64,000 bases of DNA from Halogranum gelatinilyticum (GTDB taxonomy: Archaea; Halobacteriota; Halobacteria; Halobacteriales; Haloferacaceae). A model generated the notes under the pieces. The model saw nothing but the letters and a program-made list of their open reading frames with translations. It was not told the origin of the DNA and ran no database searches. Where the stretch lies: assembly GCF_900103715.1 (NCBI RefSeq), contig NZ_FNHL01000003.1, positions 1 through 64,000 of the forward strand, given 5' to 3'. Below are positions 17,874-25,768 of this stretch, piece after piece. The translations under genes and the position numbers were made by a program. The stretch's first letter is position 1; each line of letters opens with the position of its first letter.

Positions 17874-19148
17874 TCAGGGCCGCTCTTGGGCCAGCTTCAG
17901 AATCGCACCTGAGAGGACGTCGATGCCGATTCCGAGCGACTCCTCGTCGACGTCGAACGTGCTCGTGTGGTGGCCGCCGGGGTGGTTCGTGCCGACGCCG
18001 ATGTAGGCCGCCTTGCCGCCGTGCTCTTGGACGCGCTGCATGAGGAACGTCGCGTCCTCGCTGCCGCCGAGCGAGTCGGTCGGGAGGACGTTGGTGACGC
18101 CCTCGGTGGTGCCCGCGACGTCGGCGACGACGTTGCGAATCTCGTCGTCGCTGCGGGCACTCGGAGCCATGCCTTCGGTCTTGACGTCGACCTCGCAGCC
18201 GTGCATCTCGGCTGCAGAGCGCATGACTCGCTCGGCCTTCTCGCGCATATACTCCATCAGCTCGGTCGTCTCGCCGCGAACCTCGCCCTCGATGAACGAC
18301 TCCTCGGGGATGATGTTCGTCGCGGTGCCACCGCCGACGAGTCCGGCGTTGACGCGGGTCGCGCCGTCTGAGTGCCGCGAGATGCTGTAGAGGTTCTGGA
18401 TGGCCGTCGCCATCGCGAGGACGGCGTTGTCGCCCTCCTCGGGCTTCGCACCGGCGTGTGAGGGGTACCCCGTGAAGTCGGCGTGGAAGTGGTGCACCGC
18501 GAGGAAGCCGTCGATACCGGCGACGATCTGCCCGGTCGGATGGTCGAGACCGAGATGGGCAGCGAGGAGGTAGTCGACGTCGTCGAGATGGCCGCTCTCG
18601 GCCATCGGCTTGCCGCCCGCGATCTGCTCCTCGCTGGGCTGGAAGAACACCTTCAGCGTGCCCTGGAAGTCGCTGTCGATGACGGCGTCCAGGACGCCGA
18701 GACCGAGCGTCGCGTGGCCGTCGTGGCCGCAGGCGTGCATGAACCCCTCGTGTTCCGAGCGGAAGCCGTTGGCAGCAGGATGGTGGCCGTCGGACTCGGA
18801 TTCCAGGATGGGAAGCGCGTCGATGTCGACGCGGAGACCGATGGTGGGTCCCTCACCGCGCTTGAGGACGGCGAGCGCGCCCGTGTTGCCGCCCGCGACC
18901 TTCTCCAAGAGGTCCTCGCGCGCACCGTCGGCGCGGGCCTGTTCGAGCCACTCGTCGAGCGTCGCCTCGTCGGGGAGTGCGAGTCGCTCGTCGGTGAGGA
19001 CCTCGCTGCCGACGTAGAGTTCGTCGAGCGGGCGCGTCTCCAGTTCGTCGACGATGCGGGCGGTGGTGTAGAACTCGCGCCAGGCGGGCTCGGGATGGCG
19101 GTGCAGGTCGCGACGGAACGCGACGAGTTCCTCGGAGAGACTGCTCAT
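17874..19148 (-). CDS. M20-family amidohydrolase (AbgB/HipO-like)
   Basis: 424 residues. Zinc-dependent aminoacylase/carboxypeptidase family that splits N-acyl or p-aminobenzoyl amino acid conjugates. Metal and catalytic motifs are HACGHDGH (Cys140, His142), QPSEE (Glu173/174) and GTNHPGGHH. An upstream in-frame ATG exists at 19187, but a TATA-like CTTATC sits 25-30 bases before the ATG at 19148, supporting the shorter form. It is divergent from an NhaC-type antiporter, which might move the substrate or product. Substrate unknown. Confidence 0.88.
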   Translation of the reverse strand: MSSLSEELVAFRRDLHRHPEPAWREFYTTARIVDELETRPLDELYVGSEVLTDERLALPDEATLDEWLEQARADGAREDLLEKVAGGNTGALAVLKRGEGPTIGLRVDIDALPILESESDGHHPAANGFRSEHEGFMHACGHDGHATLGLGVLDAVIDSDFQGTLKVFFQPSEEQIAGGKPMAESGHLDDVDYLLAAHLGLDHPTGQIVAGIDGFLAVHHFHADFTGYPSHAGAKPEEGDNAVLAMATAIQNLYSISRHSDGATRVNAGLVGGGTATNIIPEESFIEGEVRGETTELMEYMREKAERVMRSAAEMHGCEVDVKTEGMAPSARSDDEIRNVVADVAGTTEGVTNVLPTDSLGGSEDATFLMQRVQEHGGKAAYIGVGTNHPGGHHTSTFDVDEESLGIGIDVLSGAILKLAQERP

Positions 19149-19263
19149 ATCTCGTCGGAGGCTGTCGGGGGTGATAAGTGATGACATCCGGGGTGTGTCA
19201 CGGCCGAGACAGTCGCCGGAGGGGAGGGGTTCCGTCGGGTGACAGGAGACAAATTCCGCACGA

Positions 19264-19270
19264 TTTTATA
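19264..19270 (+). promoter_or_regulatory. TATA box of the NhaC-type antiporter
   Basis: TTTTATA lies 26-32 bases before the ATG at 19296, consistent with a leaderless transcript. Confidence 0.6.
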
Positions 19271-19295
19271 CTGTGGTCGGTATCGTCCCGAGTAG

Positions 19296-20834
19296 ATGAG
19301 CAACGTCGAAACCAGTTCATCGACCGAACCAGAGCTGTCGTTCCGTGGGGGGCGTCTCGTCAGCGCGCTGCCCATCGCATTCTTCATCGCCTGGGCCATC
19401 GTCCAGAGCGGACTGCTCGGAATCGGGGACACAACAGGACTGGTCGCCGGGATGCTCGTCGGCCTCATCGTCGGTCTCTTCTTCGTGAAGGGACCGTGGA
19501 AGACCTACGCCGACGTCATCTTCGAGGGGATGACCCGCCGGGTCGCCGCGACCGCCATCGTCGCGTGGCTCTGGGCCGGGATGTTCGCCCAGACCATCCA
19601 GGTCGGCGGCTTCGTCGACGGTCTCGTGTGGGCGTCGACCGCCCTGAACGTCGGTGCCGCGCTCTTTCCGGCACTGACGTTCCTCTTCGCCGCGCTGCTG
19701 GCGACGGGCATCGGGACCGGCTACGGGACCGCCATCGCCTTCACCGGTCTCGTCTTCCCCGCCGGTATCCTGCTCGGGGCGAACCCCGTCCTGCTGTTCG
19801 GTGCCATCCTCTCGGGAGCCGTCTTCGGCGACAACCTCGCACCCGTGAGTGACACCACCATCGTGTCCGCGGTGACGCAGAACGCCGACATCGGTGGCGT
19901 CGTCGCCTCCCGTGTCAAGTACGCGATTGTCGCGGCCGTACTGGCGTTCGTCGCCTACCTCGTCGCCGGTGCGCAGCTGGCCGGTCAGCCGATGGAGGTC
20001 GGCAGCGACGTGGCCGCGGGCGTCGGTCCGCTCGGTCTCGTCCACCTGCTCTCCATCGCGGTGGTCATCGTGACGGCCGTCGCCGGCCGCCACATCATCG
20101 AGGCCGTCTCGTGGGGACTCGTCGTCTCCGCGGTGCTCAACCTCGTGCTCGGTCTCGCCGCGCCGAGCGACATGATCGCCTTCAACGCGCCCGAGGGCGC
20201 AGCACTCGTCTCCGTCCTCGACAGCCTCCCGGTCTTCGGGGCGTTCGTCGTCCCGGTCGACCCGGCCAACGCCGGTGTCGGCGGCAGCCTCTATACGGGC
20301 GCAGCGGGCTTCTTCCCGCTCATCGTCCTGACCGTCCTGCTCGTCGCCAGTGCCGAGATCATGCGCGCCGGTGGCGGCTTCGACGCGATTCAGGACTTCC
20401 TCGTCAGCACCGTCGCCACGACGGTCCGCCGCGCGGAGATGACGATGGTGCTCGGCACCGCGCTCGTCAACGCGACGGTCACCATCAACACCGCCGCCGA
20501 GATCGCCATCGCGCCGTACATCCGCAGCCTCGGCGAGCGGTTCAACATCAACGGCTACCGCCGCGCCAACATCCTCGACGCCAACACCTCCGCGCTCGGA
20601 TACATCTTCCCGTGGGGCGGCGGTCTGCTCGCGGGCTACGGGGCGATGCAGAACCTCGTCGGCTCGCAGGCGACCCCGTGGTTCACCCAGTCGATGATGG
20701 TCAATCCGGCGTCGGTCTTCCCGTACGTCTTCCACGGCTGGTTCCTCGTCGCCGTCTTCATCGTCGCCGCGTGGACCGGCTTCGGCCGTGAGTACGTGCC
20801 GGACCGCCAGAGCGAGGAGGTGAGCCGCGTATGA
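19296..20834 (+). CDS. NhaC-family Na+/H+ antiporter-like transporter
   Basis: 512 residues, about 12 membrane helices. Family features include GIGTGYGTAIAFTGLVFPAG, FGDNLAPVSDTTIVSAVTQ and the late NTSALGYIFPWGGG. NhaC-type proteins exchange sodium for protons, and some exchange amino acids or organic acids. The divergent M20 hydrolase suggests an organic substrate is possible. The stop overlaps the start of a small gene by 4 bases. Confidence 0.9.
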   Translation: MSNVETSSSTEPELSFRGGRLVSALPIAFFIAWAIVQSGLLGIGDTTGLVAGMLVGLIVGLFFVKGPWKTYADVIFEGMTRRVAATAIVAWLWAGMFAQTIQVGGFVDGLVWASTALNVGAALFPALTFLFAALLATGIGTGYGTAIAFTGLVFPAGILLGANPVLLFGAILSGAVFGDNLAPVSDTTIVSAVTQNADIGGVVASRVKYAIVAAVLAFVAYLVAGAQLAGQPMEVGSDVAAGVGPLGLVHLLSIAVVIVTAVAGRHIIEAVSWGLVVSAVLNLVLGLAAPSDMIAFNAPEGAALVSVLDSLPVFGAFVVPVDPANAGVGGSLYTGAAGFFPLIVLTVLLVASAEIMRAGGGFDAIQDFLVSTVATTVRRAEMTMVLGTALVNATVTINTAAEIAIAPYIRSLGERFNINGYRRANILDANTSALGYIFPWGGGLLAGYGAMQNLVGSQATPWFTQSMMVNPASVFPYVFHGWFLVAVFIVAAWTGFGREYVPDRQSEEVSRV

Positions 20835-21097
20835 ACGTCAAGAAACTGCTCGCCGGCTGGAGCTTCCGGACGAGCACGCCCGACTACGCCGTCGGCGACG
20901 AACTCACCGCCTTCGTCACCGGGACGGACGGCTCGACGCCCATCGTCCGCATCGGCGACACGGTGATTCAGCTGCCGGACGCAGACGGCGACGGCGAACT
21001 CGTCGAGAAGCGGGTTCGACTCCGCGTCACCGAGTTCGACGCGCAGCGTCACGAGGGCGCAGGCGAACTACTCTCCGTCTTCGACGACGAGGAGTAG
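20831..21097 (+). CDS. Small soluble haloarchaeal protein, unknown function
   Basis: 88 residues, acidic. The region DYAVGDELTAFVTGTDGSTPIVRIGDTVIQLP has an alternating pattern suggesting a small beta-barrel of OB or TRAM type. The start overlaps the NhaC stop by 4 bases, so the two are translated together and may act together. No function is known to me. Confidence 0.72.
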   Translation: MNVKKLLAGWSFRTSTPDYAVGDELTAFVTGTDGSTPIVRIGDTVIQLPDADGDGELVEKRVRLRVTEFDAQRHEGAGELLSVFDDEE

Positions 21098-21112
21098 TCG
21101 GTTCGAGTCTTC

Positions 21113-21119
21113 CTTTTTC
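21113..21119 (+). terminator. T-run terminator after the NhaC operon
   Basis: CTTTTTC lies 16 bases after the stop codon of the 88-residue gene. Confidence 0.4.
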
Positions 21120-21160
21120 AGGTATCGAGACGAAACGACACGGAGCGACAGTTCTACGGG

Positions 21161-21247
21161 CGACTGAGAGAGCCACGGCACGGAGCGGTGGCTCCGCGAC
21201 CGACTGAGAGGACCCCACCGCACGGAGCGGCGGCTTCGCTGGTCGAC
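21161..21247. repeat. Tandem imperfect hairpin repeats
   Basis: Two adjacent units of 40 and 47 bases both begin CGACTGAGAG. Both contain CACGGAGCGGYGGCT. Each can fold, for example AGCCAC...GTGGCT in unit 1. A further partial copy of the motif precedes (near 21137) and another follows (21248-21264). The array fills most of the 175-base gap between two convergent genes. Confidence 0.6.
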
Positions 21248-21272
21248 CGACCGAGACTGCAGAGAGGAGAGA

Positions 21273-21605
21273 TCAGTTGCGGCGGTGGCCGAGCGGCTTC
21301 TTCTGTTCGACTTCGATCTCGACGTGGACGCTCGCGGGGAACTCCATGTGGCCGACCTCGCGCGCGATGTGGTCGGCACCGTGGATCTCCAGTTTGCGCG
21401 CGTAGACGGTGTAGTCCCACGACGAGAACTCGTCGCCGGGGGCGAGGTTGCGGTACTGTGGGACGCGGACGTGCTCGGGCGGCGACGAGTGGGGGCCTTT
21501 ACACTCCGCGCCTTTGCGTTCGATCATGGCTTTCAGGTCGGAGACCACGTCGTCGAGGACGGCGCGGTCACCGCTCTGAAAGCTGAGTTTGGTGACGAAG
21601 GTCAT
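21273..21605 (-). CDS. uS10-family ribosomal protein paralogue
   Basis: 110 residues. Resembles ribosomal protein S10 in layout (DVVSDLKAMIERKGAECKGPHSSPP, then VYARKLEIHGADHIAREVG, then VHVEIEVEQ), but differs from the standard haloarchaeal S10 encoded beside elongation factor 1A. It is probably the second, divergent S10-like protein seen in many haloarchaea. It could be a ribosome component or an associated factor. The gene is convergent with the NhaC operon and has no ribosomal neighbours. Confidence 0.78.
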   Translation of the reverse strand: MTFVTKLSFQSGDRAVLDDVVSDLKAMIERKGAECKGPHSSPPEHVRVPQYRNLAPGDEFSSWDYTVYARKLEIHGADHIAREVGHMEFPASVHVEIEVEQKKPLGHRRN

Positions 21606-21746
21606 AGCTGGGGGTGACTATCACGTACTGGGGACATCCAGCACCAAAAACGCATCTACACCGCCGCGCCGCGTGACACCCCCACATGACGAAGTGGCTC
21701 ACACTCGGTCCCGCCGACCGGTTTTCGGGTCTCTCGTCCGATATTC

Positions 21747-21752
21747 TCTTAA
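21747..21752 (+). promoter_or_regulatory. TATA-like box of the Nudix gene
   Basis: TCTTAA lies 25-30 bases before the ATG at 21777, supporting that start over the upstream ATG at 21759. Confidence 0.5.
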
Positions 21753-21776
21753 CGGCCCGTGGTTTACATCCGCGCA

Positions 21777-22238
21777 ATGACGGTAGAAGCGGTCAGTGCT
21801 GGAGCCATCCTCTTCCGCGATACCCGCGGCCGACGGGAGTATCTGCTCCTGAAGAGCCGCCCGGGGGACTGGGAGTTCCCGAAGGGCGGGGTCGAGGGGA
21901 ACGAGGAGCTTCAGCAGACGGCAATCAGAGAAGTCAAAGAGGAGGCGGGCATCGGTGATTTCCGCCTCATCGACGGATTCCGCGAGGACTACGACTACGT
22001 GTTCGAGGCGAATGGCAAGACCATCCACAAGACGGTCCATCTGTTCATCGCCCGCTCGTTCGAGGCCAGCGCGGAACTGTCGAAAGAGCATCGCGACCTG
22101 CAGTGGCGCGACTACGAGCAGGCCATCAACACCATCACGCAGGACGGTCCCCGCGAGATTCTCGAACGCGCCCACCAGTATCTCGACGACCTGGCCGAAC
22201 AGGACGAGGAGGACGGGACGACGACCTACCTCGGCTGA
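21777..22238 (+). CDS. Nudix hydrolase (Ap4A hydrolase-like)
   Basis: 153 residues. The Nudix box is complete: GGVEGNEELQQTAIREVKEE followed by AGI. Together with WEFPKGG and the C-terminal layout this suits bis(5'-nucleosyl)-tetraphosphate pyrophosphohydrolases, which remove dinucleoside polyphosphates. The DUF5787-like gene starts 4 bases after its stop, so they are probably co-transcribed. Confidence 0.88.
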   Translation: MTVEAVSAGAILFRDTRGRREYLLLKSRPGDWEFPKGGVEGNEELQQTAIREVKEEAGIGDFRLIDGFREDYDYVFEANGKTIHKTVHLFIARSFEASAELSKEHRDLQWRDYEQAINTITQDGPREILERAHQYLDDLAEQDEEDGTTTYLG

Positions 22239-22241
22239 GCC

Positions 22242-23243
22242 GTGACCTACGGCGACGCCGAGTTCGGCTTCGAACTGCTCGCCTGCCGGTGGGCCGAGTT
22301 GGCCTGGCCGCCCGACGAGCGACGCGACTCGGCCGTCTTCGTCTCCCGCCAGTTGGGCACGCAGAAGCGTCGCTGGGACACCATCGTCGTCGAGTGCGAC
22401 CCGGAGGGATTCGCTGCTCGCGCGCAGTTCGGCGAGGACGCGCTCGACTCCGACCTCCTGCACGTCGTCCGCAACGCACCCGCAGAGTGGACGTACTACC
22501 GCGACGCGCTCCCCCATCCGGGCTATCCGTGGCGCTACGTCCGTGAGGCCATCCACCGCGCGGCGGCTCGCGGCGTCGTCGAGAAGCGAAAGCAAGGAAA
22601 TCGAATCGAGATCCGGCGGGTCGCGCCGTACCCCGACTGGGTGCGACGCATCGTCGCCATCGAGAACAAGCCGGACCTCGACGCCAGCGCGGCGCGCGCG
22701 CTCTCGGCCCAACTCGAACACGACGTCGAGACCGCCCTCGCCGACGAGGTGTGGGTGGCGACGGCGGCGACGGGCGCGAGCGTCGAACCCGCCTTGCTCG
22801 AAGACCTGCCGGTCGACGTGGGCATCCTCACGCTCGACTTCTCGCGGGGCGTCGTCGCCGACGCGGCCGACGTGGTGTGGCATCCGAGCACGCTCGACGT
22901 CGCGAGCGACAGCGACGCCTTCGACGCCGACGAGAAGGCCGACCGTCGCCTCGAAATCGCCGAACGCGCCTACGGCAAGGGTTGGCGGTCGTTCCACGAG
23001 ACGATGCGGCCGGACTGTCGGGGCTTCGAACTCCGGCGGGAGGGTCGCGCGCTCGTCCCGTGGTGTGCGACGAAAGAGTGTGGCCAGACTGCCGCGCAGT
23101 GTTCGGGGTCCTGTGCGGAGTTCTCGCCCGAGCCGCCGCAGTGGCGGACGGGCGGCTGGCCAATCGAAGGCGGACCGGGAAAAGGCATCAAGCAGCTGTT
23201 GGAGGGGCGGCGCGAGTGGGTCCGAGAAAGGGAAACAGAGTAA
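22242..23243 (+). CDS. DUF5787-like haloarchaeal protein, unknown function
   Basis: 333 residues, GTG start 4 bases after the Nudix stop. The N-terminus (FGFELLACRWAELAWPP) and the central AIENKPDLDASAARALSAQL are reminiscent of nuclease-like folds: the acidic IENKPDLD resembles an E-x-K core. The C-terminal quarter has a Cys cluster, PWCATKECGQTAAQCSGSC, that could bind zinc or an Fe-S cluster. I recall the family name DUF5787; the function is not established. Confidence 0.72.
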   Translation: MTYGDAEFGFELLACRWAELAWPPDERRDSAVFVSRQLGTQKRRWDTIVVECDPEGFAARAQFGEDALDSDLLHVVRNAPAEWTYYRDALPHPGYPWRYVREAIHRAAARGVVEKRKQGNRIEIRRVAPYPDWVRRIVAIENKPDLDASAARALSAQLEHDVETALADEVWVATAATGASVEPALLEDLPVDVGILTLDFSRGVVADAADVVWHPSTLDVASDSDAFDADEKADRRLEIAERAYGKGWRSFHETMRPDCRGFELRREGRALVPWCATKECGQTAAQCSGSCAEFSPEPPQWRTGGWPIEGGPGKGIKQLLEGRREWVRERETE

Positions 23244-23606
23244 CCACATGTGGCGACAAGTGAATCGATCACCCCGGCGCGTGGCTTCGTGCCGTTTCAT
23301 CGGCGCGAGCCACTCACGCGAGGGATGAGAAGCGCAGGGAGCGATAGCGACCGAGCATCGTAATCGGTTGGGGAGGGTGTGGCGGTGGCGGGTGGGACTG
23401 AAAGGGGACGCACTGTCGACGAACCCGGCTGAAGTAAGCACCGCAGCGAACAGAGTGAGTGAGGAGCGAAGCGAAGCCCGGGAGTCGACAGTGCGTGGGC
23501 TTTCGAGGGAGTTCCGTAACTTCTGCCGAGACATGACCAACCGACGGGACCCATGTATCGAAAACGAGGTCCCGACACACGAAGCAGAGACCGCACTACA
23601 GACTAT
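23244..23606. other. 363-base gap without a gene, holding one long hairpin
   Basis: No open frame with a good start is seen. The middle holds the inverted repeat described at 23409-23495. The rest is ordinary GC-rich sequence with short repeats of the type gagtgagtgaggagcgaagc. The genes on both sides are convergent, so no promoter is required here. Confidence 0.6.
23409..23495. repeat. Long hairpin: perfect 12-bp inverted repeat with inner stem
   Basis: CGCACTGTCGAC (23409-23420) pairs exactly with GTCGACAGTGCG (23484-23495). Just inside, ACCCGGCT and AGCCCGGG allow a second imperfect stem. The enclosed loop carries CAGCGAACAGAGTGAG and GAGCGAAGCGAAG. It lies between convergent genes and may be a bidirectional terminator, a small RNA, or a dispersed repeat. 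Confidence 0.6.
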
Positions 23607-24110
23607 TCAGACGACTTCGACTTCCACGTCGTCGCGTTCGACAGCCAGCTTGAACGTCGGGACGGTCCGGTAGACGACTTCGACGACGCCCTTCCGGCGG
23701 AGGCTCTGCAGAGCACTCCGGACGTCGCCCGCCTCGGGGTCGATGTCGAACTCCGCGCGGAGTTTGTTGAGCACGCTGACGACGCTCTCCGAGCGGTCGT
23801 CGGGACCGGCGACGACCTGGAAGACCTGCGATTCGAGTTCGGGGACGCGGATGATACTCGGGACGCCGCCCTCCTCGGCCTCCTCGCCTTCGACGCCGGG
23901 GTCGACGCCGACGAGTTCGGCCGCCTCGGCCGTCGCGCGAATCAGACTCTTGTCGTCGCGGTAGTAGTAGTCCTTCAGATGGCCTTCGAGATACTGGTGG
24001 ACCTCGCTGCCGCTCTCCAGCCCCCACCGCTTCTGGAGTTCCTTGTTCTTCGTCGGCTGGAGTTTGACGATATCCACCAGCCGCTCTTGTTCCTCCTCGT
24101 CGAGTGTCAT
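23607..24110 (-). CDS. DUF5797-like winged-helix protein
   Basis: 167 residues, acidic. The N-terminal LVDIVKLQPTKNKELQKRWG and the region LQSLRRKGVVEVVYR near the C-terminus look like winged-helix elements, so a DNA-linked or regulatory role is plausible. I recall the haloarchaeal family name DUF5797. It is convergent with the DUF5787-like gene across the 363-base gap and divergent from the enoyl-CoA hydratase gene. Confidence 0.72.
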   Translation of the reverse strand: MTLDEEEQERLVDIVKLQPTKNKELQKRWGLESGSEVHQYLEGHLKDYYYRDDKSLIRATAEAAELVGVDPGVEGEEAEEGGVPSIIRVPELESQVFQVVAGPDDRSESVVSVLNKLRAEFDIDPEAGDVRSALQSLRRKGVVEVVYRTVPTFKLAVERDDVEVEVV

Positions 24111-24256
24111 TGTCTGCGTGTCGGCAGCGGGGACATATTTACGTTCTGGAACAGTCAGTTTGCACCTCCTGCCCGCCCCCTATCCACTGATTCCGCTCGC
24201 CACGGCCGCCCGTCCCCTGCCGAACGGTTATCACCGTTCCCGACGACGGCTCTGTC

Positions 24257-25030
24257 ATGTCTTGGGACACCGTGACACTCGACTTCGACGGCGACGTCGC
24301 CACGCTGACCGTCAACCGCCCCGACGCGATGAACGCGCTCAACGTCGAGACGCTCGAAGCGATGGGCGAGGCACTCGACGAGGCCGAAGCCGAGGGGGCG
24401 CGTGCGCTCGTCATCACCGGCGCGGGCGACAAGGCGTTCATCGCCGGCGCGGACATCAGCCATATGCGCGAGCTCTCGACGACGGAGGCGCAGGCCTACT
24501 CCGAACTCGGCCACCGCGTGTTCGACGCCATCGAGTCGTTCCCCGCGCCGGTCATCGCCGCGGTCAACGGCTACGCCTTCGGCGGCGGCTGCGAGGTCGC
24601 GCTCGCCTGCGACCTCCGAGTGGCGAGCGAGCGCGCCGTCATCGGCCAGCCCGAGATCGACCTCGGGCTGGTTCCGGGCTGGGGCGGCACCCAGCGGCTC
24701 CCCCGACTCGTCGGCGACGAGCACGCTCGGCGGCTGATCTTCTTCGGCGAGCGCGTCGACGCCAGCGACGCCTACGAACTCGGTCTCGTCGGCGAGGTCG
24801 TCGCCCACGACCAGCTGGACGGGCACGTCGCCGACATGGCCGCCGAACTCGCCGCGAAGCCGAAACACGCGATGCGAGTCGCGAAAGAGGCACTCAACGC
24901 GGTCCACGAGGAGCCACAGCAGGCGGGACTCGCCTTCGAACGCCGGGCGTGGAGCGGACTGTTCGGCACCCACGACCAGCGTGAGGGAGCCGCAGCGTTC
25001 CTTGAGAAGCGCGACCCTGACTTCGAGTGA
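24257..25030 (+). CDS. Enoyl-CoA hydratase/isomerase family protein
   Basis: 257 residues, crotonase superfamily. It hydrates trans-2-enoyl-CoA in fatty acid or amino acid breakdown. Oxyanion-hole segments are KAFIAGADISHM and AVNGYAFGGGCEVALACDLR; the catalytic Glu region is IGQPEIDLGLVPGWGGTQRL. Both typical Glu positions appear to be present. The N-terminus VTLDFDGDVATLTVNRPDAMNAL is standard. It stands alone, so the pathway is uncertain. Confidence 0.9.
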   Translation: MSWDTVTLDFDGDVATLTVNRPDAMNALNVETLEAMGEALDEAEAEGARALVITGAGDKAFIAGADISHMRELSTTEAQAYSELGHRVFDAIESFPAPVIAAVNGYAFGGGCEVALACDLRVASERAVIGQPEIDLGLVPGWGGTQRLPRLVGDEHARRLIFFGERVDASDAYELGLVGEVVAHDQLDGHVADMAAELAAKPKHAMRVAKEALNAVHEEPQQAGLAFERRAWSGLFGTHDQREGAAAFLEKRDPDFE

Positions 25031-25097
25031 GCGATCCGTCGGGAAGACAGACAGTACCGGTGAGGCTAAGTATCTGAGAAGCGAATGATTATTCGTT

Positions 25098-25352
25098 ATG
25101 AATATGGTGAAGCTGAGCCGAGTCGAATCGCTGTTCGAAGACCTCGACTTCCCGGTGACGCGTGACGAGGCGGCGACAGAGTTCTCGGACACGACGGTTC
25201 AGTTGGCCGACGGCGAGGCCAACCTCGGAGAGATGCTCTCGGAGGCACAGGCAGAGCGGTTCCACGGGGCGGACGAACTCTACGCGGCACTGAACAACAC
25301 GCTCCCCATCGAAGCCGTCGGCGAGCCGGGACAGTCCGACGGCGACGCCTGA
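25098..25352 (+). CDS. DUF5789-like small haloarchaeal protein
   Basis: 84 residues, acidic and soluble. The pattern LSRVESLFEDLDFPVTRDEA, then LADGEANLGEMLSE matches the small haloarchaeal family I recall as DUF5789. No function is known. A second in-frame ATG lies two codons in. It precedes the TFS gene in the same orientation by 95 bases but has a separate promoter region. Confidence 0.72.
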   Translation: MNMVKLSRVESLFEDLDFPVTRDEAATEFSDTTVQLADGEANLGEMLSEAQAERFHGADELYAALNNTLPIEAVGEPGQSDGDA

Positions 25353-25414
25353 GGTCTCTCCGCGTCGATAACGGTGAATACGCCGTCGTTCGGTTCTGGT
25401 GGGGGAATCCCCGG

Positions 25415-25421
25415 CTTTAAG
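25415..25421 (+). promoter_or_regulatory. TATA box of the transcription factor S gene
   Basis: CTTTAAG lies 27-33 bases before the ATG at 25448, which supports that start and a leaderless transcript. Confidence 0.55.
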
Positions 25422-25447
25422 TGGCCGAGACGAGTCATAGACCAAAT

Positions 25448-25768
25448 ATGGAATTCTGTGACGACTGCGGTTCGATGATGAAGACGGATGGCGACCACTG
25501 GGTCTGCGGCAGCTGTGGCGCGGAGAAGCTCCGCGACAGTGCCAAGGAAGCGCAGATGGTTACGACGCAGGGCCAACAGAAGAGCGAAATCGTCGACGTC
25601 AGCGACGCCGAGGACAAGGGACTGCCGACGACGAAGGTCCACTGTCCGAAGTGTGAGAACGACCGCGCCTACTGGTATATGCAGCAGATCCGCTCCGCCG
25701 ACGAGTCCGAGACACGCTTCTTCGTCTGTACCGAGTGCGAACACAAGTGGCGCGAGGACGACCACTAG
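25448..25768 (+). CDS. tfs: Transcription factor S (TFS), RNA polymerase cleavage factor
   Basis: 106 residues. Two zinc ribbons: Cys4, Cys7, Cys20, Cys23 at the N-terminus and Cys66, Cys69, Cys94, Cys97 at the C-terminus. The acidic pair Asp85-Glu86 in RSADESETRF is the catalytic hairpin tip that stimulates transcript cleavage by backtracked RNA polymerase, as in TFIIS. It thus looks like an active TFS and not a polymerase-subunit-only homologue. The next gene starts directly after its stop codon. Confidence 0.93.
   Translation: MEFCDDCGSMMKTDGDHWVCGSCGAEKLRDSAKEAQMVTTQGQQKSEIVDVSDAEDKGLPTTKVHCPKCENDRAYWYMQQIRSADESETRFFVCTECEHKWREDDH

Noticed and set aside
21699-23540. 613-codon open frame on the minus strand opposite the Nudix and DUF5787-like genes
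   Set aside because: It is antisense to two genes with clear family motifs, and its translation is rich in Arg/Ala with no domain pattern. Long antisense frames are common in GC-rich haloarchaeal DNA.
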